Below, piece after piece: positions 25,829 to 33,840 of a stretch of 52,638 nt of DNA. This DNA is from a virus, in the IMG/VR virus record IMGVR_UViG_3300033155_001652, positions 1-52,638 of that record. One strand, given 5' to 3'. The notes below the pieces were generated by a model that was given only the letters and a program-made list of their open reading frames with translations, was not told the origin of the DNA and ran no database searches. A program made the translations under genes and the position numbers. Positions within the stretch are counted from its first letter, which is position 1. Each line of letters opens with the position of its first letter.

Positions 25829-27105
25829 AATGCCCCCAGTGGGGTTTCGTATTTCCCGCCATATACTCTTTTAAGTATTTCCTCAAAAGAGCAACGATCC
25901 TCCATAGTAGCTCGATTTAACACGGAAAATGTCCATGCGTCTTCCGGTGACATCCCAGCAACTAGGTTTCTACTTACAGCTAAAGTACGGCGTAAAGAAA
26001 CAGACATCATGACTTTTTCGCTATCAAGAGCTTTACGCATTAAATCCGCAGTCTTAACAACGTTCTCGGCATATTTCATGGGCAAGCCAATACGCTTATT
26101 AATAATGAGTGACTCCTGGTCTTTGGTGGGGTAACTAACCCGAATAAAACAATTCCATCGATCAAGGAAAGCTTCATCCTGCAAGGCTCGACCATGGTAA
26201 AGACCCATAGAATCACCTCGTCCTTCGGTGTTTTGGGTGCCTGTTACTCGAAAATTGTCGTGGCGATCAATAGACCCATCGTACCCTTTTCTAAGGATCT
26301 CCATAGAACGACCATCAATGATCCTATAAAGCGCATAACAAGCCTCTGGAGGCACTGCGTCTGCCTCATCCAGAAGCAAGCCATAACCTTTCTCAAGGGC
26401 AATTGCAGGAGCAGCAGGATTAAATACGGTCTTCATCCCGCCCGACTCAGTATCAACTAGATCTGTCACACCCTCTAGGTCATCCGCTGTTTGAGACGGG
26501 TTACAAGAAACTATAAGCAATCTTTGATTTAACTCTTTGAAGAGTTGTTCGACTGCTTCAGATTTGCCCGCGCCAGCAGGACCGATAAGAAGAACAGACA
26601 ACCCCGCTTTTACGAACTTTCTAAAGTTATTGAACCAATCAGGATAGAGGAAAAAGTTATCGTCTATCCCTTCTTTCTCTATCACCATCGAGTCAATCTT
26701 GGGTGCGGCACCTTTGATTGTCTGTTTACGTATCTTTCCCATTGAGTCCATATAAAAAACGGACCCTTTTCGAGCCGAAGCTCTAATAAAAGACGGGTGA
26801 CAAATAAGAGATTCAGCAGAAAGACCGTCTGCTTGCTCTGTTATATCATCGACGCTAAATACTTCCTCTTCTCCTTTTAACATCCAATCAACAACGTCAT
26901 CACACAAGTATTTCTCCACTGTCCTTTTGGAGTTTATCTTTAACGAAGACCCGAAAGAATCACCCATAGATGTTGATACTTCATTACTACCAACAAACCT
27001 AGATCGAAAAGCATCGACAGCCCCTGAAGCTGACCCTTTCAATTTCTTCTTTGTCACCGCTGGTTTTTTATCCCAAGGTTTCTTAGGAATAATTGGTTTC
27101 TTCAT
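25825..27105 (-). CDS. CobS/MoxR-type AAA+ ATPase
   Basis: A 426-aa ATPase. Walker A GPAGAGKS is at residues 175-182, Walker B is GLLLDEADAVPPEA, and an arginine-finger region follows (YHGRALQDEAFLDRWNCFIR). The MoxR/CobS group works with a VWA protein, and such a gene follows with a 4-bp overlap. The N-terminus is Lys/Pro-rich, and then a short module (about 60-140) precedes the ATPase core. GGGGG lies upstream of ATG. It lies between primase and the CobT-like gene within the replication operon, which suggests it acts on phage DNA metabolism. Confidence 0.8.
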   Translation of the reverse strand: MKKPIIPKKPWDKKPAVTKKKLKGSASGAVDAFRSRFVGSNEVSTSMGDSFGSSLKINSKRTVEKYLCDDVVDWMLKGEEEVFSVDDITEQADGLSAESLICHPSFIRASARKGSVFYMDSMGKIRKQTIKGAAPKIDSMVIEKEGIDDNFFLYPDWFNNFRKFVKAGLSVLLIGPAGAGKSEAVEQLFKELNQRLLIVSCNPSQTADDLEGVTDLVDTESGGMKTVFNPAAPAIALEKGYGLLLDEADAVPPEACYALYRIIDGRSMEILRKGYDGSIDRHDNFRVTGTQNTEGRGDSMGLYHGRALQDEAFLDRWNCFIRVSYPTKDQESLIINKRIGLPMKYAENVVKTADLMRKALDSEKVMMSVSLRRTLAVSRNLVAGMSPEDAWTFSVLNRATMEDRCSFEEILKRVYGGKYETPLGAL

Positions 27106-27134
27106 TAATAACCCCCAAATTAAATAACTTATTT

Positions 27135-28187
27135 CTATCTTGTAATACCGCCAAGAGGGGTGTTCCAGCGAACATTTCTAAGAATAATAGACGCCGATTT
27201 AATAAGATCCCTGATGGCTTCAATACTTAATGACCCTGGGTCTTCACCAATAGGAGTCTGAACAAGCCTCAAAGACAATGGTTTCAACGATTTGACAGCT
27301 TTACGTGCCATAATACGACCAGCAGCATCACCATCAGCAAATATATAAACTGTCGAAGGACAACTATTTTTTATAGTCACTACATGTTCTTTTGTTAAAC
27401 CAGAACCCATACACGCGACTGCGCCGACGTCTCCTCCCATCGCCTGATGAACCATCAAAGCATCGCCTGGACCCTCGACCAGTATCACAGGCTTGCCCGT
27501 CTTAAGTAAATGCCCCCCAAACAAATACTTTGACTTATTAAGACCAGAGTAATTAAACCACTTCGGAGACCTATCCCCTGTAATATCCCGACCAGTCATA
27601 CCAATCAACTTACCGTCATGCCTACGACACGGGAAAACAAGCCTCTCCTTCCTCGGATCGAACCTCAGTCCCCAATATCTACAAGTATCCTCAGACAACC
27701 CCCTATCTATGGTGTATTTAGGCAAATCACTAACAAAGCCTAAGTCATCGAAGACACTCTCCTGTAGAATATCCCGCTCATCAGGATCTCTTCTGTTATA
27801 AACTGCATTACATCGCTCAACACGTTTTTTCACTCGTAACCGGGCGCGGCCAGTTATTGTTGACCAATCTTGCTTTTCTTGCTTATTTAACCAACTAAGA
27901 AGTTTAACAAACTTATAGTCGGCCTTACGCATCGCTACAGCCTTTTCAATAAGCCTAAGTAACGAACCCTCAAACCCGCAAGAAATAGAATGACACTTGG
28001 CAACCGAAGGACCGGCTTCCTCGATTTTAATAGAACAAGAATTATTATCGTCGTAAGGGTTAGAATGTGTACTGATAGCTAAGGGGCATGACACTGAGAT
28101 ATGCGGTCCCCTAGACCCACCTATATAATCTCGTGTATATTCAAGACCTAATTCATTACATATTCTCACAATCCCTGTAGAGTCCAT
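27135..28187 (-). CDS. DNA primase (TOPRIM, DnaG-like)
   Basis: A 350-aa primase. The N-terminal region has a CHC2-type zinc finger pattern (CPLAIS, H, later CHSISCGFEG). The core has LVFPCRRHDGKLIGMTGRDI. The TOPRIM domain shows VEGPGDAL (Glu) and FADGDAAG (DxD). It would prime lagging-strand synthesis with the DnaB helicase encoded just upstream, 10 bp away. AAGGG precedes ATG. Confidence 0.85.
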   Translation of the reverse strand: MDSTGIVRICNELGLEYTRDYIGGSRGPHISVSCPLAISTHSNPYDDNNSCSIKIEEAGPSVAKCHSISCGFEGSLLRLIEKAVAMRKADYKFVKLLSWLNKQEKQDWSTITGRARLRVKKRVERCNAVYNRRDPDERDILQESVFDDLGFVSDLPKYTIDRGLSEDTCRYWGLRFDPRKERLVFPCRRHDGKLIGMTGRDITGDRSPKWFNYSGLNKSKYLFGGHLLKTGKPVILVEGPGDALMVHQAMGGDVGAVACMGSGLTKEHVVTIKNSCPSTVYIFADGDAAGRIMARKAVKSLKPLSLRLVQTPIGEDPGSLSIEAIRDLIKSASIILRNVRWNTPLGGITR

Positions 28188-28197
28188 CTAACTACCC

Positions 28198-29511
28198 TTA
28201 AACATCAATCTCTTCCCCGGTCCCTGATAATGATTCAACATCTTCAAAAGATTCAAGCTCGGAAAAGTCAGCATTAGCCATATTAAATTTGATTCTGAAT
28301 CCAAAAGGTATCTTGAATTCATTAGCTTTCAGACAAATAATCGTCCTTAAGTCAGACGGCCCATCATCATCAGCTCCCCCAAAAACACCAAGAACCACCG
28401 AAGACGTATCGAAAATAGCAGACGCATACTTTGCCGCCTCACGAGAAGACGACCTAGACGTTGACTTTGCTTCCTTCTTAAACTGACTGGTGATAATAAC
28501 AGGCACATCGCAGCCGACAGCTACTTTACGGAGACCCTCAATAGCCTCCGTCACCCGCTCCCATCTTGCCTTCCGATGCTCATGGGAATTAAGCAAGTAA
28601 ACTCCATCAATTACTACCAATCTTGGTTGCAGTTCCTTGCACCGCAACATGATATCCTTGACAGATCGAACCTCGTCACCAAAGAAAATAATTTCAGGCC
28701 GCATAGAATCTCGGTCTGCATACTTTTCGCAGAATTCTTTTAACTTTTTTTCCTCAATTTCTGTCAGATATCCACTGGTCAACCGTTCGTAATCCAAACC
28801 CAATGAAATAGCGGCTATTCGATCAAGTAAAGTCTCGCGAACTGTTTCCAATGAGAAAAATAACACACACTCACCCAAGCCCAAACTATTGTCCCAGGAA
28901 TGAACAGCTTGAACCAATGACAAGTGAGTCTTTCCCACTCCCGTCTTAGCGAGTATCGTTGTAATTTGTCCTTTTTGGAATCCTTTACTACGCTTATCCC
29001 ACGAAGGCCAAGGCGAAGACAAACCCACTATTTCACCGGATCTACGGCGATCTTTTACCAAGTCATAACGACTTTTAATTAGAGCCATCGTATCAGGATT
29101 ATTGGTGCGTACCTCCTCGGCACGTCTATCCCTAGCTGTATCCAAGAATAACTCCTGAAGAAGCTCACGACTCTTATCAGGGTCTTTCTCGGCTTTAGAC
29201 GCGATGCCCTCCAAGCCTGAATAAATACTTTCCCGAAGGTGCGTCTTACGTATCGACTCGGCGTATATCTCAGTGTCACACTCCAAATCCCAATCAGGAA
29301 CCTCAACATCAATAGCAGTAATTATCTCGTGTCTGTTAGGCATACGGGATTTGCCCAAAAAGCCCATGAGATAGCTAAAAGTCTTATAGGTATCAGATCC
29401 ATACTCACCAAGATACTTGGCTTCGATACCTGCGCGAGTAACCTTTGATAACTCGCAGGGACCGCCTTGCATCATTCCGTGAATAAGCATCCATTCAACT
29501 GAAAGACTCAT
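28198..29511 (-). CDS. dnaB: Replicative DNA helicase, DnaB-like
   Basis: A 437-aa hexameric helicase. The Walker A AKTGVGKT is at about residue 190, and the Walker B-like strand LVVIDGVYLL is followed by a DnaB-type C-terminus. The N-terminal primase-interacting domain is short. It overlaps the DnaC-like gene by ATGA and is followed 10 bp later by the primase gene. The gene order loader, helicase, primase suggests a self-contained primosome. Confidence 0.88.
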   Translation of the reverse strand: MSLSVEWMLIHGMMQGGPCELSKVTRAGIEAKYLGEYGSDTYKTFSYLMGFLGKSRMPNRHEIITAIDVEVPDWDLECDTEIYAESIRKTHLRESIYSGLEGIASKAEKDPDKSRELLQELFLDTARDRRAEEVRTNNPDTMALIKSRYDLVKDRRRSGEIVGLSSPWPSWDKRSKGFQKGQITTILAKTGVGKTHLSLVQAVHSWDNSLGLGECVLFFSLETVRETLLDRIAAISLGLDYERLTSGYLTEIEEKKLKEFCEKYADRDSMRPEIIFFGDEVRSVKDIMLRCKELQPRLVVIDGVYLLNSHEHRKARWERVTEAIEGLRKVAVGCDVPVIITSQFKKEAKSTSRSSSREAAKYASAIFDTSSVVLGVFGGADDDGPSDLRTIICLKANEFKIPFGFRIKFNMANADFSELESFEDVESLSGTGEEIDV

Positions 29512-30161
29512 TCGGCACCGCCTCTCCAGTCAACCTCTGCAACCTGTATAGACCGATAAGCGTGTCTTAATATTGTCGATAGATCATCATAATGACTCAC
29601 TGTCTCGTCGGGACGATTGTTGGTGTTTATGATAGTCATAAGTTGACTATCATAACGATGCCTAATCAAATCTTCTGTCGCTTGCTTAATCTTAGCTGAC
29701 TCATGACTTGTACTATTCTCTCGTTCAACGCCCATCTCGTCTAAGACAACAAGTTGATAGCGCCGAAGGTCGGCCCAACGATCCTTTTGACTTTCTTCAA
29801 AATCAAAAGCAATACGACCAAGATCACGGGCTGACACAAACCGACACCGGCAACCTCTCTTTATAGCCTCGTAAAGAACAGATACAGACGCGCCCGTCTT
29901 ACCAGTTCCATACGAACCGAACATAAGAAGACCGTCACCGCGCTTATCCCGCTCAACAAGAGTCTCAACAAAAATCATCAGTCCGGCTCGATAGTCAACA
30001 TTATCTGGCACCTTATCTAAACGACACTGTTGGTATCGTTTAGGAACACCAATGACCCGCATGATCCTCTGAATCTCTTTATCCTTAACAAACTTGTCAG
30101 GATTAGTTTCTACAGGCTGTCTGTAGATCCTACCCCCACCTTTATCTATGTCCCAAGGCAT
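29508..30161 (-). CDS. DnaC-like AAA+ helicase loader
   Basis: A 217-aa protein. The Walker A FGSYGTGKT and Walker B LVVLDEMG flank a typical DnaC/DnaI core, and a region with arginine (FVSARDLGRIAF) follows the P-loop. The N-terminus is unstructured and helps bind helicase in relatives. It has a good GGAGAGG RBS and is adjacent to DnaB downstream and the initiator-like gene upstream. It would load DnaB at the phage origin. Confidence 0.82.
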   Translation of the reverse strand: MPWDIDKGGGRIYRQPVETNPDKFVKDKEIQRIMRVIGVPKRYQQCRLDKVPDNVDYRAGLMIFVETLVERDKRGDGLLMFGSYGTGKTGASVSVLYEAIKRGCRCRFVSARDLGRIAFDFEESQKDRWADLRRYQLVVLDEMGVERENSTSHESAKIKQATEDLIRHRYDSQLMTIINTNNRPDETVSHYDDLSTILRHAYRSIQVAEVDWRGGAE

Positions 30162-30170
30162 AACCTCTCC

Positions 30171-31595
30171 TTACTCCTTGAAATCCGGCTTTATCAATTT
30201 ATCCAAATCGTACTTCTCACGGCAAATCTCATCGAAAGTCTTATAAGTCTTGGGTTTTACATTCTTAACAACATGCGAAGAAACCCTTGATGACCCATCC
30301 GTAAAACCAGTATCAATCCGCGAAGCCAATACATCCGCCAGACGATACATATGCGAAAGCACCGGATGACCTTCCTTCGGCTTTGGAAAAACCTTGTCCT
30401 TGATCGTCGAATAGTCAGCAACCAAAACCTGAGCCATCTTTCTCACAACCTCCGGCTTGTAAACCGAAACGGTCTGCGCCAGATTCTTAAAATCCTTACC
30501 AGTAGGCTGGAGCGGTATAGCCGCATTCGGATATGTCTTTAGTAACTCTTCGTTAAACATCTCGAAAGCTTCAATAGGAGTCGTCCCTCCCTTTGGTGTT
30601 ATCCTCTCCTTGCCTACCTTCTTATACCGACGAGAAGATTTCTCTGGCGATGATTTCTTTGAAACCTTCGGCTTTTTCTCGACATCGAACATAATCCGCT
30701 GATTACCATCTTCATCCTGGTCCTTGATAAAGGATTTCCGAAAAGGTAAATCTCTAGCCACCAAATCCGGTCGCAGGCATTCTTCTGTCTTTTCGGATTC
30801 TTCAAAAGGAAAATTTTTGTTTTCATCTCCGGCGAATGAGCGAAGCGAATTCGGCAAAAAAGAATTACGAAGTAATTCTTTTTCTCTTCTCTTTTCCTCT
30901 CTTATTAAATGTGCGGGCGCGTAGCAAGCATCGTTCCCGACTTCTGACACAGGTAATTCCTTGTCTGTAGAGGAGTCATTTGTTTCGTAGTCACTAAGAG
31001 GGACCGCCAGGTTTCTGGCGGGGGGTGCGCCAGGTTTCTGGCGGTTACTCTTTTGGGGGACCGCCAGGTTTCTGGCGGGGGGTGCGCCAGGTTTCTGGCG
31101 GGCATCTGTTTCTTTTTCACCGGAGGAATCTGATTTTTCCGGCAATTTTGATGGGACTTTTGCGATGATTTCGCCGGTATTTTTATCAGACCAGATGGCG
31201 ATGTTTACCTGATCACCATAGACAGCTTCAAGGTCATTAAGAAAGATGACAAGCTTATTGGGATTTTCGGTATCCTTTGCCCGAACCAATAGCTCCTTCT
31301 CTTCAAGCTCAACTAAAGTTTCTCTTACGGTACTTATCCCTCTTTTAAGGAATCGAGCCATTTCTTTTATGGTGGTGACGACACGGTTGGCTTTTTGGCT
31401 TCGAGCGAGGCAAACGACAAAGCCATAAACCCTTAACTGTCGGTCTGATATATTCGGGTCACACAACACACAATCGTGGATTTTTGTAAAATAACTGCGC
31501 CCGTTTTTAAGTTTTTTTGTGGGCGGATTTCGATAGAGAAGAATAAGATCGTTTGAAATAGCGGGTTTGAGAGAGTCGTGTCTTTGATATACCAT
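30171..31595 (-). CDS. Replication initiator-like protein with winged helix and in-gene iterons
   Basis: A 474-aa protein. The N-terminal part (about 20-120) reads as a winged helix: a helix with ISDRQLRVYGFVVCLA, then TIKEMARFLKRGISTVRETLVELEEKELL. A linker (about 165-200) encodes two copies of the peptide RQKPGAPPARNLAVP and corresponds to four CG-rich inverted repeats in DNA. The C-terminus (KDFKNLAQTVSVYKPEVVRKMAQVL) is like the helical C-terminal domain of DnaD/phage initiators. AGGAG is 10 nt before ATG. By analogy to lambda O, it probably binds the repeats inside its own gene and recruits the loader and helicase encoded downstream. Confidence 0.7.
   Translation of the reverse strand: MVYQRHDSLKPAISNDLILLYRNPPTKKLKNGRSYFTKIHDCVLCDPNISDRQLRVYGFVVCLARSQKANRVVTTIKEMARFLKRGISTVRETLVELEEKELLVRAKDTENPNKLVIFLNDLEAVYGDQVNIAIWSDKNTGEIIAKVPSKLPEKSDSSGEKETDARQKPGAPPARNLAVPQKSNRQKPGAPPARNLAVPLSDYETNDSSTDKELPVSEVGNDACYAPAHLIREEKRREKELLRNSFLPNSLRSFAGDENKNFPFEESEKTEECLRPDLVARDLPFRKSFIKDQDEDGNQRIMFDVEKKPKVSKKSSPEKSSRRYKKVGKERITPKGGTTPIEAFEMFNEELLKTYPNAAIPLQPTGKDFKNLAQTVSVYKPEVVRKMAQVLVADYSTIKDKVFPKPKEGHPVLSHMYRLADVLASRIDTGFTDGSSRVSSHVVKNVKPKTYKTFDEICREKYDLDKLIKPDFKE
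31001..31102. repeat. Four inverted repeats CGCCAGGTTTCTGGCG, candidate origin iterons
   Basis: Four copies at 31005-31020, 31028-31043, 31062-31077 and 31085-31100, each a 6-bp inverted repeat around GTTT. They are in two pairs with 23 bp between copies and 57 bp between pairs. They lie in frame inside the initiator-like gene, as the lambda O-protein sites do. Confidence 0.7.
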
Positions 31596-31645
31596 GAAAC
31601 GAAAACTCCTGGCCTTGATAATGTTGACCTAGAGCTATATTTTCC

Positions 31646-31659
31646 GTTATGATCATAAC
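31646..31659. promoter_or_regulatory. Perfect palindrome GTTATGATCATAAC, possible operator
   Basis: A 14-bp perfect palindrome about 50 bp upstream of the initiator-like start codon, flanked by GAGCTA (31632-31637) and TAGCTC (31664-31669). It could bind a dimeric repressor or initiator. Confidence 0.45.
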
Positions 31660-31671
31660 CATGTAGCTCCA

Positions 31672-31804
31672 GTCTTATTATTAAGGCTTCCTAAAAGTTG
31701 GAAATAAACGCTTTTGTCTTATTATTAAGGCTTGCTAAAGTTGTGGAAATAAACGCTTTTGTCTTATTATTAAGGCTTCCTAAAAGTTGGAAATAAACGC
31801 TTTT
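31672..31804. repeat. Three tandem 44-45 bp repeats, candidate iterons
   Basis: Units at 31672-31715, 31716-31760 and 31761-31804 are near identical, without spacers. Copies 1 and 3 match fully and copy 2 has a small change near CTTGCTAAAGTTGTGG. Unit ends are gtcttattattaaggctt and aaataaacgctttt. They are AT-rich and lie upstream of the initiator-like gene. Confidence 0.8.
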
Positions 31805-31863
31805 GTTAAGTATCCGCTGTGAGCTAAAGTTGTAAAGTATCTGCGGTGATACCTTTGATTCAT

Positions 31864-31893
31864 AAACAACCCCGGTCATTTCCGGGGTTGTTT
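31864..31893. terminator. Bidirectional-looking Rho-independent terminator
   Basis: A perfect 12-bp stem AAACAACCCCGG, loop of 6, CCGGGGTTGTTT. It separates the 158-aa gene (ending 32031) from the origin region and would stop minus-strand transcription before the repeats. Confidence 0.75.
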
Positions 31894-32030
31894 GCTGTAC
31901 GTCTTTGTAATTGGTGTTCTCAGCATCCGATCCCCGGTCTTCTATTCTAACCATCAATTTAACCAGATTACTAGAACATAACCATCTTAAAAGATGATCT
32001 GTTATAGACATTAGGATTGAAGGGGAAAAT
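31894..32030. other. Gene-free stretch
   Basis: Within the 435-bp gene-free interval 31596-32030, after the palindrome, repeats and terminator. I see no ribosome binding site or recognisable RNA in this part. Confidence 0.5.
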
Positions 32031-32507
32031 TCATTTGTCATGGAACAGTGCGGCATCGCCGCCATAGAATTCTTGGGAGATCATATGACACACCCCTAAT
32101 TTCAAATTAGCTAGAATAACGTTCTTTGTTACTAACGTCTCAGGGTTGTTCATAAGAGAGTCTTCGTGATCTTTGATGATCCCTCCCGCCTTGCAATACC
32201 ACCCTCGAAGCTGATTAACGGTAGGCACCTCATCTGGGTGTCCTTGGCCGCGCTTACTGAGCCATCTATTCTGCTCTAAGATCAAAGCAGCCATGTTTTC
32301 GACGTCTCCTATAGTAGCTTTCCTCGTATTATGAAGTAGGACTTTGCTCATATAGGATCTAGCTAAGACAAAGCTAATATCTACCACAGTCACGGTCTCA
32401 GGGAACCAGTAGGGGTCTCCCCTTACTTCAGGGTTTGCCCGCGTTTCCTTCAAGATCTTCTTTTCTATCGCGTCAACAAGTTCAATACTGTCTATGTTAA
32501 GCACCAT
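32031..32507 (-). CDS. Hypothetical protein
   Basis: A 158-aa protein, helical in predicted appearance, starting with ATG after AGGAGG. It contains a mid region with KRGQGHPDEVPTVNQLRG and no recognised motif. It lies upstream of the origin repeats and behind a CGGTATAAC motif only 16 bases before the start codon. Not assigned. Confidence 0.65.
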   Translation of the reverse strand: MVLNIDSIELVDAIEKKILKETRANPEVRGDPYWFPETVTVVDISFVLARSYMSKVLLHNTRKATIGDVENMAALILEQNRWLSKRGQGHPDEVPTVNQLRGWYCKAGGIIKDHEDSLMNNPETLVTKNVILANLKLGVCHMISQEFYGGDAALFHDK

Positions 32508-32522
32508 TGGCCTCCTTTTTTA

Positions 32523-32531
32523 GTTATACCG
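32523..32531 (-). promoter_or_regulatory. CGGTATAAC promoter-like motif, copy D
   Basis: It lies 16 bases before ATG 32507, so the transcript leader would be very short and begin close to the RBS. No -35 box seen. The shortest spacing of the four copies makes this the least secure. Confidence 0.4.
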
Positions 32532-32552
32532 ATAAAGAGGCTTGTTTGAATA

Positions 32553-32918
32553 TTAAAAAACACGCCCTTCTTCTTTTTTTACCGGAATTCTGGGTATTTT
32601 ACATTTCTTATAACAAGTCTCTTTAACATCCCAACAACAACACTCTGTTTCTTCTTTTTTACAACATTTACCCCACGCGATACAAACGCTACAGGCTTTA
32701 TCCCCTTTAGCGATTTGTTCAAGGGTAGGCTTCCAACAAGGTTGATAGGCTATAAAATCATTCTTGGCGCACTTATCGCAAATACGCCCCTCACCATGAA
32801 GATTCCTTAGTCTTTTTAAGCGTTTAGTTGAAGCTTCAGCACGGTTATCGTTATATCCAATACCAAAGCCGACGACAATCAAAGCAAGAGCAGCAAAACC
32901 GAAGATATACTTTTTCAT
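32553..32918 (-). CDS. Secreted cysteine-rich small protein
   Basis: A 121-aa protein with an apparent signal peptide (MKKYIFGFAALALIVVGFGI, then AEA-S). The mature part has more than a dozen Cys, including CDKC, CSVC, CCK, a CCCWDVKETC segment and CKIP near the end. The Cys spacing suggests metal binding or disulphides. AAGGAG precedes ATG. It could act in the envelope or periplasm; nothing in the window shows a partner. Confidence 0.65.
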   Translation of the reverse strand: MKKYIFGFAALALIVVGFGIGYNDNRAEASTKRLKRLRNLHGEGRICDKCAKNDFIAYQPCWKPTLEQIAKGDKACSVCIAWGKCCKKEETECCCWDVKETCYKKCKIPRIPVKKEEGRVF

Positions 32919-32968
32919 AAGATTCTCCTTCTACTCTCACAATGACCACTTTATGACGATTGTTCAAG

Positions 32969-33358
32969 TTACACTTTTTCGGCGGCGAATATTTCACCCA
33001 TCAGTTTGCGGGTACCTTTGTTTATCTCGGCAATGACGACGCACTCGTCCCCCGAAAACAAAGCCACATCAGGATGAAACTCCTCAACAAAGAAGTTGAT
33101 AGTCAAGAGCCAATGGTTATACGTTGACTCCTGTAACTCTTTGTTCGTGCGCAAGATATCTAGCCATTCCAACATCTCCTCCATCTTTGGAATCTCGTGA
33201 GGATGAGTTTTCATCCTTCTCTTTACTGCCACCAATCGGCGGCTCCAGTTGTCAAGTTGCTTATGAATAATGCACTTCGGCGCATTAATCCTTTTGAACA
33301 CGGCGAGAAAATTCTTCCCGCTCAAATATGATCGGACCAATTCGAGTAAGTCTTTCAT
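32969..33358 (-). CDS. Hypothetical protein
   Basis: A 129-aa protein with a basic N-terminal half (RRLVAVKRRMKT) and a hydrophobic, aromatic C-terminal part (HWLLTINFFVEEFHPDVALF). AAGGAG lies 7 nt before ATG. The leader includes the ACACCATAGG-like sequence and a hairpin. No family recognised. Confidence 0.6.
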   Translation of the reverse strand: MKDLLELVRSYLSGKNFLAVFKRINAPKCIIHKQLDNWSRRLVAVKRRMKTHPHEIPKMEEMLEWLDILRTNKELQESTYNHWLLTINFFVEEFHPDVALFSGDECVVIAEINKGTRKLMGEIFAAEKV

Positions 33359-33381
33359 TCTATTCTCCTTGTTTACATAAC

Positions 33382-33399
33382 GACCTATGGTGATAGGTC
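33382..33399. promoter_or_regulatory. Perfect hairpin GACCTAT-ggtg-ATAGGTC
   Basis: A 7-bp perfect inverted repeat in the leader of the 129-aa gene. The minus strand includes CACCATAGGTC, shared with two other leaders (near 37887 and 51512). Confidence 0.45.
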
Positions 33400-33406
33400 T
33401 GGGGAC

Positions 33407-33437
33407 AAAAAAATCCCACGCCGTAACATGGGATTTT
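33407..33437 (-). terminator. Rho-independent terminator
   Basis: On the minus strand AAATCCCA, a 10-base loop and TGGGATTT run into more T residues. It ends the small gene at 33446. Confidence 0.7.
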
Positions 33438-33445
33438 CATTATCT

Positions 33446-33580
33446 CTACTCAATAAAATCTTCGTCTTTGCATCGAGCATCGACGATGCCCTTGAATTTG
33501 AAGGCATTAGGAGACGCCGACTCAAACATAAATTGTTGGGCCAATCTATTAAGTATTTTCTCTTTCTCCTGATCATTCAT
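33446..33580 (-). CDS. Small hypothetical protein
   Basis: A 44-aa protein (MNDQEKEKILNRLAQQ at the start) whose ATG overlaps the TGA of the preceding gene by 4 bp. Its charged N-terminus is helix-like. An in-frame ATG at 33592 (MGKRMN) is an alternative start without a better RBS. Confidence 0.5.
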   Translation of the reverse strand: MNDQEKEKILNRLAQQFMFESASPNAFKFKGIVDARCKDEDFIE

Positions 33581-33807
33581 TCTTTTACCCATGCTTTCTT
33601 TAGATGGCTTGCTTTCTTTGCCTGCCTTGCTCTCTTTATCGGTCTTAATTGGTTCTCGCTGTTGTATTTTGCAAGAGCAGATTTCTCGGACCAATGGCCT
33701 GTCGTCTCCACTCTTGTCACAGCTAACCACCCGTGTTGATAACCTGCCGGAGCAACATAAACCCCCGGTACCCAATCAAAACTGGCGCATAAATTTGGAT
33801 AAGTCAT
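33577..33807 (-). CDS. Hypothetical protein
   Basis: A 76-aa protein with an aromatic, hydrophobic first half (SFDWVPGVYVAPAGYQHGWL) and a basic second half (RPIKRARQAKKASHLKK). AGGAAA lies 5 nt before ATG. A terminator precedes it. Unknown function. Confidence 0.6.
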   Translation of the reverse strand: MTYPNLCASFDWVPGVYVAPAGYQHGWLAVTRVETTGHWSEKSALAKYNSENQLRPIKRARQAKKASHLKKAWVKE

Positions 33808-33840
33808 TTTTATTTCCTTTCGTTAGAGTTAGTACATGCC

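Noticed and set aside
23960-27105. Firm call of cobaltochelatase subunits
   Set aside because: No large CobN subunit is in the window, and MoxR/VWA pairs have many other roles.
31001-31102. Transcription terminators from the CGCCAG-CTGGCG hairpins
   Set aside because: They are in frame inside a gene, have no T-run, and occur four times with regular spacing, which suits protein-binding sites better.
31672-31804. CRISPR array
   Set aside because: The 44-bp units abut with no spacers between them, there are only three, and no cas genes other than a stand-alone Cas4-like nuclease are present.
31894-32030. tRNA gene in the gap
   Set aside because: I looked for a T-loop and acceptor pairing and did not find a cloverleaf.
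31691-32065. A 124-codon open frame across the tandem repeats
   Set aside because: It runs through the terminator and the 44-bp repeats, so its repeated end (NNKTKAFIS) is a by-product. No ribosome binding site precedes it.
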